The notes below the pieces were generated by a model that saw only the letters and a program-made list of their open reading frames with translations, had not been told where the DNA came from and did not search any database. From assembly GCA_964473155.1 (NCBI GenBank), contig CAYYNT010000024.1:1-55304 (forward strand): DNA of 55,304 nt, given 5' to 3'. The position numbers and the translations under genes were made by a program. The stretch comes from JAJFUG01 sp964473155 (lineage in GTDB: Bacteria; Gemmatimonadota; Glassbacteria; GWA2-58-10). This document shows positions 42,413 through 51,406 of this stretch, in pieces (within the stretch, counting starts at the first letter, position 1; each line of letters begins with the position of its first letter).

Positions 42413-42450
42413 TGCATACCCCTGTATAATCCAGCGTACTGTTTATGATC

Positions 42451-42530
42451 ATCCGTGCCATCTGTCTTTTATCCGTGTGATCCGTGATTCCTGTATCACG
42501 GGTGGCACGGATAATGGCTCTGATTTCACG
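42451..42530 (-). repeat. ATCCGTG hairpin repeat, copy D
   Basis: A full copy with slight divergence (CATCTGTC, TCCTGTATCACGGGTGG). The near edge is 38 bases before the FGE-like start codon at 42412. The remaining 42531-42886 contains a GAAATGTC/GACATTTTC hairpin near 42705-42729 and no gene. Confidence 0.78.
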
Positions 42531-42886
42531 GAGTCACCATCCTTGACGAATAACGCGTTAATCAGCATTTTTCGCGCCAGAACAGTGTTATTTTCGTATC
42601 ATATTGATTCGTAGTATTTTAAATATCATACACACCTTTCTGCATGTCCGGGAACTGTCACCGCGAGGGTAACAATCTCGCTGATTAAGTAACAATCGGC
42701 AGAGAAAATGTCACGGCTTTGGACATTTCACCCGCTCCGCGCCCGCCACTCGCGGAAATACATGCTTGCGAAAAACCATAAAAATGGACTGGCATGTGGT
42801 TAGCAGTCTGGAATAATGCTGAAAAGAATTCGGTCAACCGGAAGAGGCACAGCTTGCAGGAAATTGGCTCAGGCCCCGCCGCCCGC

Positions 42887-44539
42887 TCATTCGAAATAGA
42901 ACGTACGCCAGGGGCCGGCCAGTTCCGGGTGACCCTTTGGCACGACCCGGAAAGACCAGGGATTGTAAAGCGGGAACGAACGCCAGAAAACCCGGTTGAA
43001 CGGCCCGAAAGTCTGCCCGCCGCCCCGGACCGGGAAACTGCCCTCCAGATGATACTTGCCCTGCCCCACGCTGTACTCCAGGACATAATCCGCCTCCGGC
43101 CCGCTCCAGCGCACCGGGACCGCCCCCTGGTGCAGCTCCCAGGAGACTGTCTGGCCCTCGGCCGGGAATATCGCCACGGGCGGGGCCTGGCCCGCAAAAG
43201 GGTCCGGCCCGGAAATCCCGGCGCTGTCCGGCTCGGCGAGGACCGTCTCGCGCAGGCGGGCGCTTTCCAGAAGGTGCGCGCTCAGAAACCCCTGAAGACG
43301 GAGCAGTTCCTCCGGGTTCCGCCCGGCCAGGTCCTGCTTCTCGCCCGGGTCTATCATCAGGTTGTAAAGCCAGTACTGCGCATCCCGGCCCGGCGACACG
43401 CGCTGGATCAGTTTCCAGCCGCCGCTCTGCACCGCGCGCAGCCAGTCCGGCTCCACGGAATCCGGGCACTGGTAGCCGCAGACGCTGCATTCGCAGAAAA
43501 CGGCCAGCCGCGGAAGCGGGGCGGCCGTACCGGACGGTTTCTCTTCCCACAAAGCACGGAAAGATATCCCCTGCATGGGGCCTTGCGGGGCCAGCCCGAT
43601 CAGCTCGAACAGGGTGGGCATCAGGTCCACGCCCTGCACCGGCGAGGCGACCCGTTTCCCCTCCGGGATATGCCCGGGCCAGCTTATGATCAGCGGGATA
43701 CGGATCAGCTCCTCGAACAGGGTCCCGTCCAGGCTGGTCGAGGCATGGCCGACCCAGCCGTGCTCGAACAGCTCCTCGCCGTGGTCCGCCGCAAGCACGA
43801 CAATCGTGTTGCGCCGCAGGTCCAGGCTGTCCAGGGCCTTGAACACCGCGGCCAGTTCCTCGTCCTGCGCCGCCACCTCGGCATCGTACAGCGCGCGGAC
43901 AATCTCGCGGTCGCGCGGGCTGAATGCCCGTTCCCCGCGCGGCAGAAGAACGTTCGAGCGCACCGCCTCGACCGGACGGCCGCCTTTTTTCAGTCCGGGC
44001 AGGTATATCTTCCGGTATTTCTCGGGCGGGTTGTACGGAAGGTGCGGGCCGTGGTAATGATACCAGGCGAAGAAAGTGGTGTCACGTTCCAGGGCCAGGA
44101 ACTGCGCCAGATCGCGGCACTCGTGGCGCGTGAAACCCAGGTTCGTGTAGTTGGGCATCGGGAAAAGATAGTTGATCTCCGGCACAAGGTAGCCCGCAGC
44201 GCGGAGGCTTTCCAAGCTGGTGACCAGGCCGGGCGGGATGCTGCGGTCGCGCCGCTCGACCCCGTGCACCGGGGGATACAGTCCGGTGAGGAGGCTGACC
44301 AGCGAGGGATTGGTCCAGGAGGCGCTGGAATAGGCCCGCTCGAAAAGCACGCCCCGCGCGGCCAGCGAGTCTATTACCGGCGTGCGCGCCCTCGAATACC
44401 CGTAGCAGCCCAGGCGGCCGGGGCGGAAGCTGTCCACGGTGATCAGCACGATATTGGGCCGCCCGGCGATCGGCGCGGCAGCCAGCGGTAACGCCGTCAG
44501 AAGGGCATAGGCCAGGACTATCCAGATTATATTTTTCAA
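42887..44539 (-). CDS. Sulfatase-like hydrolase with altered active site
   Basis: A 550-residue protein with a signal peptide (MKNIIWIVLAYALLTALPLAAA). It has the alkaline-phosphatase/sulfatase fold: NIVLITVDSFRPGRLGCYGY, TGLYPPVHGVE, WYHYHGPHLPY, and AADHGEELFEHGWVGH with metal ligands. The nucleophile motif, normally C/S-x-P-x-R..TG, reads TNPSLVSLLTG. The formylglycine precursor is replaced by Thr and the following Arg by Leu, and the second Asp of the first metal box is missing (RPGR). It cannot be an FGE-activated sulfatase and may be another phospho- or sulfo-transferase, or inactive. A beta-sandwich C-terminal part (about 450-550) is added. It overlaps the GT39-like gene by four bases. 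Confidence 0.8.
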   Translation of the reverse strand: MKNIIWIVLAYALLTALPLAAAPIAGRPNIVLITVDSFRPGRLGCYGYSRARTPVIDSLAARGVLFERAYSSASWTNPSLVSLLTGLYPPVHGVERRDRSIPPGLVTSLESLRAAGYLVPEINYLFPMPNYTNLGFTRHECRDLAQFLALERDTTFFAWYHYHGPHLPYNPPEKYRKIYLPGLKKGGRPVEAVRSNVLLPRGERAFSPRDREIVRALYDAEVAAQDEELAAVFKALDSLDLRRNTIVVLAADHGEELFEHGWVGHASTSLDGTLFEELIRIPLIISWPGHIPEGKRVASPVQGVDLMPTLFELIGLAPQGPMQGISFRALWEEKPSGTAAPLPRLAVFCECSVCGYQCPDSVEPDWLRAVQSGGWKLIQRVSPGRDAQYWLYNLMIDPGEKQDLAGRNPEELLRLQGFLSAHLLESARLRETVLAEPDSAGISGPDPFAGQAPPVAIFPAEGQTVSWELHQGAVPVRWSGPEADYVLEYSVGQGKYHLEGSFPVRGGGQTFGPFNRVFWRSFPLYNPWSFRVVPKGHPELAGPWRTFYFE

Positions 44540-46194
44540 GGCCTGCTCCCTGTTGTATCGGGGCTTATTCCCAGGCTGCTGTCATATTGCCCCAGGAACC
44601 GCCGGATGCCCGGCGCTTCGGGCGCCTCCGGCTCCAGCTCCAGCCAGCGGCGGAAATAATGCGCGGCCATGGCCTTGTCTTTCAGCTCAAAGGAAAGGCG
44701 GCCCGCGCCGTACCAGCCGCGGGCGAAATCCGGCCGCAACTCTGTCAGGCGGACAGTCGCCGCCAGGGCGGCGCGCTTGTCCTCCCGCTCGAAAAGGAGC
44801 TGGGCCAGAGCAGGCAGCGGGTTGGGGTCTGAGGGATACATTTTCGCCCAGTCGCTCAACTCGCGCAACTCCTCGGTTTTGCGCCCGGCTTTTTCACAGG
44901 CCAGGGCGGCGTTCTGGAAATACTGCGCCTGGATGATCCTGTCCGGCATCGCTTTCAGCAGCGCCGCGCCCAAGGCGGCCGGGAGCAGGATCGCCGCCGC
45001 CAAAGCGAACCGTCTTTCTTCAATATACCGCCAGGCCGCCGACAGGGCTGCCCCGCTGAACAGGATAGCAACCGGCCAGAGCGGCAGCCGGAAACGGCTG
45101 GTCACGAAAAAGGCCACAATCGAACCACCATACAGAAACGCGTAACCATACAGCGGCCAGATCTCACGCCATCGCCGCCGGGTGAGCCAGACCCCGGCCA
45201 GGCCGAAAGCCAGGAAAAAGCCCCAGGAGAGAAGCGGAACTTTCAGCCAGCGGGAGTAACGCTGGAAATGGTAGAAATTCATGTTGTTGGGTTCTTCGTA
45301 ATCCGAAAGCAGTTTCCCCAGCTTTTTAAGCTGAAGGCGCGGGAAAGCCCCGGAGAGCGGCGGGACAAGCCCCTGTTTCGGCTCCCAGTAACCTCCGGTG
45401 GAGTCAAAACTGTTCCCGATACGCCAGTTCTGGGAAAAATTCGCCTCAACGAGCGCCCATTGCCCGCCGGCCAGACGGTTGTGCAGGGTGGCCGGGCTGA
45501 CAGTCAGAAAAGCGGCTGCGATAAACAGGGCCGCCAAAACAGACCGGTTTCGCGTTGTCCTGCCGCTCCCGAGCCAGAGCCACAGCGCCCCCACGGGCAG
45601 CAGGATCAGCGCGTTCGAGCGGGCCAGGGCCGCCAGTCCGAGCAGGAAGCCGCAGAGGATGGCGCCGCGAAGGGGTTTCCCTGGAGAAAACCGGAAAAGC
45701 GACCACAGAAAAAACACATTCAGAAAGGTGGCCAGGCTGTCGCGCAGAAGGAACCCCTCGTAATAGGGGAAGATCGGGGCCACGGCCATGAAACCCGCGG
45801 CCCAGAGCGCGGCGGCGCCTCCGAACAGCCGCTTGCCGAGGCTGTGCACGAACACCACGGTCATACAGCCCAGCCCGGCCTGAAAGAAAGCGGCGGCCAG
45901 CGGATCCGGGCCGAATATCCGGTACACCAGGGCCAGAAGGTACGGGTAGAGCGGGGCCTGGTAAAAGGCGCGCCCATCGCTGAACTGCCCTCCGGCTATC
46001 CGAACGGCCCACTCGTGGAAAGCGGTCATGTCATATCCCGGCAGCGACGGGCCGAACAGCGGGTTGTGACGGATCGACAGGATGTAGGCGATGCGGAAAG
46101 CCAGCGCGGCGGCAACGATTGCCGCGAGCGGCAGATGGGGAACAAATTTCTCCCGCAGAAAGCCGCGCTCAGTTGTTTGTGTTTCTGATTTCAT
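44536..46194 (-). CDS. GT39/ArnT-like glycosyltransferase with TPR tail
   Basis: A 552-residue polytopic inner-membrane protein. After helix 1 comes the GT-C signature region (PLFGPSLPGYDMTAFHEWAVRIAGG), whose acidic residue is typical of lipid-phosphate-sugar-dependent transferases. YQAPLYPYLLALVYRIFG and a run of about ten helices follow. The last 110 residues (CEKAGRKTEELRELSDWAKMYPSDPNPLPAL, ARGWYGAGRLSFELKDKAMAAHYFRRWLELEP) are TPR-like and outside the membrane. It would add a sugar to a protein or lipid outside the cytoplasm. Its stop overlaps the sulfatase-like start as ATGA, so the two are co-translated. The sulfatase-like protein may modify the same glycan. Confidence 0.78.
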   Translation of the reverse strand: MKSETQTTERGFLREKFVPHLPLAAIVAAALAFRIAYILSIRHNPLFGPSLPGYDMTAFHEWAVRIAGGQFSDGRAFYQAPLYPYLLALVYRIFGPDPLAAAFFQAGLGCMTVVFVHSLGKRLFGGAAALWAAGFMAVAPIFPYYEGFLLRDSLATFLNVFFLWSLFRFSPGKPLRGAILCGFLLGLAALARSNALILLPVGALWLWLGSGRTTRNRSVLAALFIAAAFLTVSPATLHNRLAGGQWALVEANFSQNWRIGNSFDSTGGYWEPKQGLVPPLSGAFPRLQLKKLGKLLSDYEEPNNMNFYHFQRYSRWLKVPLLSWGFFLAFGLAGVWLTRRRWREIWPLYGYAFLYGGSIVAFFVTSRFRLPLWPVAILFSGAALSAAWRYIEERRFALAAAILLPAALGAALLKAMPDRIIQAQYFQNAALACEKAGRKTEELRELSDWAKMYPSDPNPLPALAQLLFEREDKRAALAATVRLTELRPDFARGWYGAGRLSFELKDKAMAAHYFRRWLELEPEAPEAPGIRRFLGQYDSSLGISPDTTGSRP

Positions 46195-46359
46195 TGTCTC
46201 TTAAGCGGTTATGATTAACGTCAGGTTTTATAAATATGCCCGTCCGCCGTGCACCGCCTGACTTTGCACTTCCCATGCCAGGACTGCCCGCCTGTCCGGC
46301 GAATGTCCCGGCAGGATAAACAGTAACCTAAAAAATTTTCCACTGCCAATGTGAATGTC

Positions 46360-46388
46360 TTTACAAGCATTCAGTTGAACAAGATAAT
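46360..46388 (+). promoter_or_regulatory. Candidate promoter of doxX-like gene
   Basis: TTTACA (46360-46365) and GATAAT (46383-46388) are separated by 17 bases, about 65 bases ahead of the start codon. Confidence 0.4.
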
Positions 46389-46453
46389 ATAAGAGGGTCA
46401 GGTTTGAGAATATTCTGGCAGGCTGTATCTGAAAATTCCATACCGGAGGGACC

Positions 46454-46918
46454 ATGGCAATACCTGAATCAGTACGCTGCAACTGGAGCCGCGACACCGG
46501 CCTGTTGATCATCAGACTGGGGCTGGGTATTGCGATGATGCTGCACGGCTGGCCCAAAATCACCGGCGGCATGGCGCTCTGGGGACAGCTCGGGCTGGCG
46601 ATGGGGAATTTCGGGATCACTTTCGCCCCGGTGGCCTGGGGCCTCGCGGCTGCCTGCACCGAGTTTTTCGGCGGTCTGCTGCTGGCAATCGGCCTTTGCT
46701 TCAGACTCAGCGCGTTCATACTGGTGATTCAGATGACCGTGGCCACAGTATTTCATGTTTCCGCCGGGGATGGTTTCCCGGTGTTTTCGCACGCGCTGGA
46801 GCTGGGCCTGGTGTTTCTGGGTCTGCTTTTCACCGGGCCGGGACAATACAGCCTGGACAGCCGTTATTGCCGCTGCCGCCGGGAAGCGCCCGTCGCCGGG
46901 CTGGATAGTAAACCGTGA
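46454..46918 (+). CDS. DoxX family membrane protein
   Basis: A 154-residue protein with four hydrophobic helices. The DoxX features are RLGLGIAMMLHGWPKITGG near the start, then EFFGGLLLAIGLCFRLSAFILVIQMTVA and HALELGLVFLGLLFTGPGQYSLD. Family members are small inner-membrane proteins linked to quinone or thiol redox processes; the precise function here is unknown. A GGAGGGACC site lies directly before the ATG. It is a single gene, convergent with the large unknown gene downstream at a distance of 22 bases. Confidence 0.9.
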   Translation: MAIPESVRCNWSRDTGLLIIRLGLGIAMMLHGWPKITGGMALWGQLGLAMGNFGITFAPVAWGLAAACTEFFGGLLLAIGLCFRLSAFILVIQMTVATVFHVSAGDGFPVFSHALELGLVFLGLLFTGPGQYSLDSRYCRCRREAPVAGLDSKP

Positions 46919-46940
46919 GGGACAGCGGAATTTCCGGGTT

Positions 46941-48446
46941 TCAAGACGGGGATTCTGAAGACCCCTCATCGGCGCTGATCCTGGGTATGACATGCGAGAA
47001 ATACATATATTCCGGGATTTTCTCATGACTTTCAGGCCGTACTTTCTGCACATAACCGTTACGCGCGGCCAGTATCTCGCCGAACAGGCTCAGCAGAAGC
47101 CCCAGCATCAGGGCCTCGCTGGTGTCTCCCATAGTCACTTTGTAGATACCGGCCAGCACGGACGCGGAGACAAGGACCACCGGGAGGGCGATTACCGCGA
47201 ATTGCATGGCCTTGCGAAGACGGAGCCACCCGGCGAGGTCTCTCAGGTATTTTTCCACCAGGCGGGCTGCGGCGATTCTCGGGTCCTCATCCGAGAAAAA
47301 AGCGCCAAGACAGGCGGATATGAATTTTTCTCGCTCCCGGACCGAATGTAACTGAACCACCAGGACATGCTCGATTGCCTGCTCCTGCAGAACGCGCACC
47401 ACGATATAATCCTCTCGCATCAGATAGCAGGACGCTTCATCCGGAAATCCCGAGAAATCGAGTATCGCCTCCCATTGCAGCATTTTCGCCGCAGCGGGTT
47501 TAAGATGTATCTGCGCCAGGAGCGCCTTGTTGATTCTGGATGATGAAACCAGCGAATCCTTGTCCGCGGGTGGAACGAAGTCCAGTGAATACTGACTGGC
47601 CAACTCGCGCGCGCCCGCGTGCCAGTTCTCTTCCAGCCAGTCGTTGAACGCTATGCAGCCGGCCCGCTCGATATTTTCGACCTCGCGTTCCATGTGCAGA
47701 TCGAGCATCGTCTTTTTCAGGTAACTGAAATTGATCGGCTGGCTTTTAAGAGCATCATAAAGATGGTCCCTCAGTTCCATCGCTTCCTGCCGCATTTTTT
47801 TTTCCAGGAAGACATCGGTTCTCATCCCGGTCACCGATTTGGACTGGCGCAGGTTATCGAATACGTAATTATCTATAAACTGGTTTTCGTTAATCAGCCG
47901 GGGCAGTCTTTCTTTCTCCAGTATCTCCTTAATCGGAATTTTCGGACCTTTCAGGTTCTTGATATCTCGATAACGTGCGTTCAGCATTTTGCACAGACCC
48001 TCGTTCCAGGTCCAGTCCCGCAGCTTGCCAAGCTCCCATTCCTGGATTCGCGCCCTGAGCTTGTTGCTCTCCTTGACCCCGAAAGGACGGCTGGAGAAAA
48101 GATGGTACAGCTCCAGCAGATGCTTGTCATCCAGCGCCGCTGCCCCGGCCACATCAGGCAGATTGTCATTTTCTCCTGAGCCGGAAAAAAGTCTCCGGAT
48201 AAGGCAGTATTTATAGCTCCTCGCCGGTTCATCCGATTCGAAACGCCGGGCGCCCCTTTCCTCCAACGTTTTCAGAACACCCTTCAGTTCCTCGGGATGA
48301 GAGCGCGACAGTTCGTGCAGTCTCTCAAAGTCTTTTTCTCGGACTATGGAAAACACCTTGCCGAAATACTCCACTTCCTGCTCGCCCTGCACTATCCCCA
48401 GGCCGCGTTTTTTTATCTGGTCCAGTATCAGGGCTTTTGAAAGCAT
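46941..48446 (-). CDS. Large hypothetical protein with C-terminal membrane hairpin
   Basis: About 501 residues when read from the ATG at 48446 (MLSKALILDQIKKRG), which has an AGGA site; an upstream ATG at 48542 is possible. The N-terminal 400 residues are charged and helical (EYFGKVFSIVREKDFERLHELSRSHPEELKGVL, KLRARIQEWELGKLRDWTWNEGLCKMLNARYRDIKNL). Two transmembrane helices follow near the C-terminus (AMQFAVIALPVVLVSASVLAG; ALMLGLLLSLFGEILA), then a 40-residue polar tail. I recognise no family. The layout suggests a membrane-tethered cytoplasmic protein. Neighbours give no clue: DoxX on one side and an esterase on the other. Confidence 0.5.
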   Translation of the reverse strand: MLSKALILDQIKKRGLGIVQGEQEVEYFGKVFSIVREKDFERLHELSRSHPEELKGVLKTLEERGARRFESDEPARSYKYCLIRRLFSGSGENDNLPDVAGAAALDDKHLLELYHLFSSRPFGVKESNKLRARIQEWELGKLRDWTWNEGLCKMLNARYRDIKNLKGPKIPIKEILEKERLPRLINENQFIDNYVFDNLRQSKSVTGMRTDVFLEKKMRQEAMELRDHLYDALKSQPINFSYLKKTMLDLHMEREVENIERAGCIAFNDWLEENWHAGARELASQYSLDFVPPADKDSLVSSSRINKALLAQIHLKPAAAKMLQWEAILDFSGFPDEASCYLMREDYIVVRVLQEQAIEHVLVVQLHSVREREKFISACLGAFFSDEDPRIAAARLVEKYLRDLAGWLRLRKAMQFAVIALPVVLVSASVLAGIYKVTMGDTSEALMLGLLLSLFGEILAARNGYVQKVRPESHEKIPEYMYFSHVIPRISADEGSSESPS

Positions 48447-48923
48447 CGTCCTGCCAATTTCCTTCTGGAGTACCAAGTATTCTGCCGGATTACCATGAAC
48501 ACGCCGGCCTGTTTCAGAATGGGCGGACAGTGAAAAACGCACAACCGGCTATCGGTCATAGTATGCCTAAGCCGCTGCTCCGCAGAACTGCGGATTAAGC
48601 AATACGCGTGCCCGTAACTGTTCGTATGTTTAACTGCTTGATTTAAGCATGATTCCAGACAGAAACGCTCAGACAGGTCCAGGCAGGATGATCGAGACCG
48701 CTCATTTACGTGCGAAAAGCGTCACAGTTTGGCAGCGAGATTCCTGAAAACCTGTGGACAGGGCTGCCATTCCACTTCTTTTCCAAGGCGGCAGAAAAAA
48801 TTAAACTCAGAGCTGTTCCGGTTAACTCCGGCGCTTCCGAATGATCGAATTATCTCTCCCCGCGGGGCATCTGACGGGAAACAGCGCCGCCATGAATCGC
48901 CATCTCACTCTCCCGGCGGCCCG
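48447..48923. other. Gene-free stretch upstream of the unknown gene
   Basis: No convincing gene is present. A CCGCAG/CTGCGG palindrome sits at 48580-48593. ORFs that cross the region antisense to the esterase are shadows. The promoter of the unknown gene must lie here but was not recognised. Confidence 0.5.
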
Positions 48924-50615
48924 CTAACGGCCAATCAACGCCTGGAGCACAGCTACAACGTCACGCAGGTTCACCTGGCCGTCGCGGTTGCAATCGCAGG
49001 CCGGGTCCGAGGGGTAGGCCCGCATGTGGAGCAGAAGGCCCAGCGCATCGCCAAGGCCCAGTTTCCAGTCGCGGTTGAAATCATACATGCCGAGGGGGGT
49101 GCCCGGAACGGCCCTGTCAGTGCGGAACGGCCCGGCAGGCAGCCAGACCTCGTTCCCTTTGAGGTTGTAGAGGTTCGGCCCCTGCGGGTTGTTGGACCAG
49201 GCATAGCGGACAAAAACAGGCTCCGGTATCTGTTCGTTCCAGACAACCACCATGTCGCCCGATATCTCCGCCCTGGCCGATGTAAAGACACTGTCCGCCC
49301 CCGCGATCTCGAAAGTCCGCAGCGGCCCCAGGCCCTTCATCGTCAGGCCGTCGCCCCTGTTCGTGAAGCTTATCCTGCACCGGCCGTCCGCCACGGTCAT
49401 GGACTCGAACACCGGCCCCGAGCTGATCAGGTTCTGTTCGCCGTAAACTTTGGAACGGGCGATCAGGGCCAGCCGCAAACCCACATCCTGCTTGTTCTTG
49501 GGATGAATGTCCTGCGACTCCCCGACATCGATCGTCACCGCCATGCCGGTGTTCGCCAGGTCCAGGGCCAGGCTCTGGGCCTCGCGCAGGCCGGGCCAGT
49601 TGGACCCCCACTCGTAGTTGGGCAACTGGACGAACAGGAACGGGAAATCGCCCTGGCCCCAGTTCTGCCGCCAGCCGCGGATCATGGCAGGTAACAGGGT
49701 CCTGTAGCCCTGTATGCGTGCATCGTTTCCCTCGCCCTGGTACCAGGCCGCGCCTCGGATAGCGAAAGGCATCACCGGGGCTACCATCCCATTGTAGAGC
49801 GCAGTCGGCGCGTTGTAATAGACAGGAATGGGCTGGCCCGCCGCCTTGGCCTGCTCCACTTTAACCAGGTAGGCCAGATAGTCCTGGTACATCCAGTCCA
49901 CATCTTTTTCCATTTCGGGCCAATCCACCAGGATCGGGGCCAGAACTGGGTCCCCGGCCAGGGTTTCGCGCGGGGTCCAGGTCTCGGCCCGGGTGCCGCC
50001 GTAAGTCGCCTGGATAATCCCCACCGGCCTGCCCAGAGTCTGGTGAAGGTTGCGCGCCATGAAATAGCCCACACCTGTGTAGCCGCCCACCGTGGACGGG
50101 CTGCACTCGACCCAGCCGTTCCAGGTACTGATATCCTCGACCGGCTCATTTGCCAGGACTCGCGAAATAAACAGGAACCTGATCTGCGGATACCTGGCCG
50201 CGGCGATCTCCGCGGCGGCGTTGGTGCAATTCTTGACCTCGAGGTCCATGTTGGATTGTCCGGCGCAGAACCAGACCTCGCCCACCAGCACGTTGCCTGC
50301 CGTCACCGTGCTGCTGCCCCGCGCTTTCAGCTCGTAAGGCCCTCCCGCCGCGACCGGCGCGAGTGTCACCCGCCACCTGCCGCTCTGACTGTCGGCGACC
50401 GTGGAAACAGTCTGACCAGCGAATTCCACGCTGACTGTCTCGCCGGGATCGGCCCAGCCCCAGACCGGCAGCGGCATCTCGCACTGAAGGACGGCATTGT
50501 CACCGAACATCCTGGCCAGACGGACCCCGGCGAACGAATCACCCGTTGACAGCAATGCCGAAAAGGCAAACAGCAGCGCTTGCGCCGATATAACACGAAA
50601 CCTCGAAACAGACAT
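48924..50615 (-). CDS. Sialate O-acetylesterase with C-terminal dockerin
   Basis: A 563-residue secreted SGNH-type esterase with a signal peptide (MSVSRFRVISAQALLFAFSALLSTGDSFA). VRLARMFGDNAVLQCEMPLPVWGWADPGETV is typical of the family start. The catalytic Ser121 is in FCAGQSNMDLEV, and the block WYQGEGNDAR is also present. It removes O-acetyl groups from sialic acid or acetylated polysaccharides. The last 55 residues are a type I dockerin with two F-hand calcium loops (DFNRDWKLGLGD and DCNRDGQVNLRD). This suggests docking onto a cohesin-bearing protein or surface. A GGGG-rich site precedes the ATG. No cohesin is visible in the window. Confidence 0.88.
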   Translation of the reverse strand: MSVSRFRVISAQALLFAFSALLSTGDSFAGVRLARMFGDNAVLQCEMPLPVWGWADPGETVSVEFAGQTVSTVADSQSGRWRVTLAPVAAGGPYELKARGSSTVTAGNVLVGEVWFCAGQSNMDLEVKNCTNAAAEIAAARYPQIRFLFISRVLANEPVEDISTWNGWVECSPSTVGGYTGVGYFMARNLHQTLGRPVGIIQATYGGTRAETWTPRETLAGDPVLAPILVDWPEMEKDVDWMYQDYLAYLVKVEQAKAAGQPIPVYYNAPTALYNGMVAPVMPFAIRGAAWYQGEGNDARIQGYRTLLPAMIRGWRQNWGQGDFPFLFVQLPNYEWGSNWPGLREAQSLALDLANTGMAVTIDVGESQDIHPKNKQDVGLRLALIARSKVYGEQNLISSGPVFESMTVADGRCRISFTNRGDGLTMKGLGPLRTFEIAGADSVFTSARAEISGDMVVVWNEQIPEPVFVRYAWSNNPQGPNLYNLKGNEVWLPAGPFRTDRAVPGTPLGMYDFNRDWKLGLGDALGLLLHMRAYPSDPACDCNRDGQVNLRDVVAVLQALIGR

Positions 50616-50868
50616 TTATCATACCCCTTGAGGAAAGCTGTTTTTCGAAATCCGGAGCCTCTGGTCAATATCCTGTTGTGACATGCAAACCTCAATCCTG
50701 TCAGATTTGCGGCGCGGAGCGGCAACTTTGTTCATGCAAAGGAAATCAGATTGAGGAGAAGAAATACAGTATTTGGCCGGATAAAGCAACCTATTTCCGG
50801 AAAAGGATTAGAAAGGAGCACAGAGGGATGCATTTGAGGCCCGCCCGGACGCTATGGGCTGCGGCTTC

Positions 50869-51270
50869 ACTGGCCGCCTGACACACCCCGGCCCCGCCTG
50901 CAACGGGTCCACCCCTCTCCAGAGAAGATCAAAGGCGCGCACGACAGGCGGTTGAAGCATGTTCTGGTTTGTCGCAGGGGCGAGACCTGTCTCGCCCGGA
51001 ATGTGGCGCTGCGGGCGGCGGCCTTACTGGCCGCCTGACACACCCCGGCCCCGCCTGCAACGGGTCCACCCCTCTCCAGANNNNNNNNNNNNNNNNNNNN
51101 NNNNNNNNNNNNNNNNNNNNNNNNNNNNNNNNNNNNNNNNNNNNNNNNNNNNNNNNNNNNNNNNNNNNNNNNNNNNNNNNACTGGCCGCCTGACACACCC
51201 CGGCCCCGCCTGCAACGGGTCCACCCCTCTCCAGAGGGGATCAAAGGCGCGCACGACAGGCGTTTGCCGG
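50869..51270. repeat. Tandem multi-hairpin repeat broken by a scaffold gap
   Basis: Three copies begin ACTGGCCGCCTGACACACCC at 50869, 51026 and 51181; the first two are 157 bases apart. Each contains three potential stems: GGCCGCC with GGCGGCC, CCCCTCT with AGAGGGG, and GGGCGAGAC with GTCTCGCCC. The N gap begins after copy 2 has started, so the true copy number is unknown. A decayed inverted copy lies at 19488. No gene is seen in 50616-51406. Confidence 0.8.
51081..51180. other. Assembly gap of 100 Ns
   Basis: A run of exactly 100 unknown bases, the conventional placeholder length, lies inside the tandem repeat. It marks a scaffold join caused by repeat collapse, so sequence on each side may not be correctly spaced. 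Confidence 0.95.
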
Positions 51271-51406
51271 ATTGCCAAGGGTGAGGCGTTTTAAATCCTC
51301 TTTTTACATAAGTGGGGAGAAAAAGTGCGGAAGGAGGTCTTTCGGAGTTTGGTCTCAATCGGGGCGGTAAACAACACGGCCTTTTAGTATTTTCCTTATA
51401 CTGCAA

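Noticed and set aside
42887..44539. Reading the sulfatase-like protein as a client of the nearby FGE-like proteins
   Set aside because: The sulfatase-like protein lacks the Cys/Ser to be modified, and the FGE-like proteins lack the catalytic cysteines.
50869..51270. Regular repeats that could suggest a CRISPR array
   Set aside because: Repeat units are about 157 bases with conserved interiors, with no short unique spacers and no cas genes nearby.
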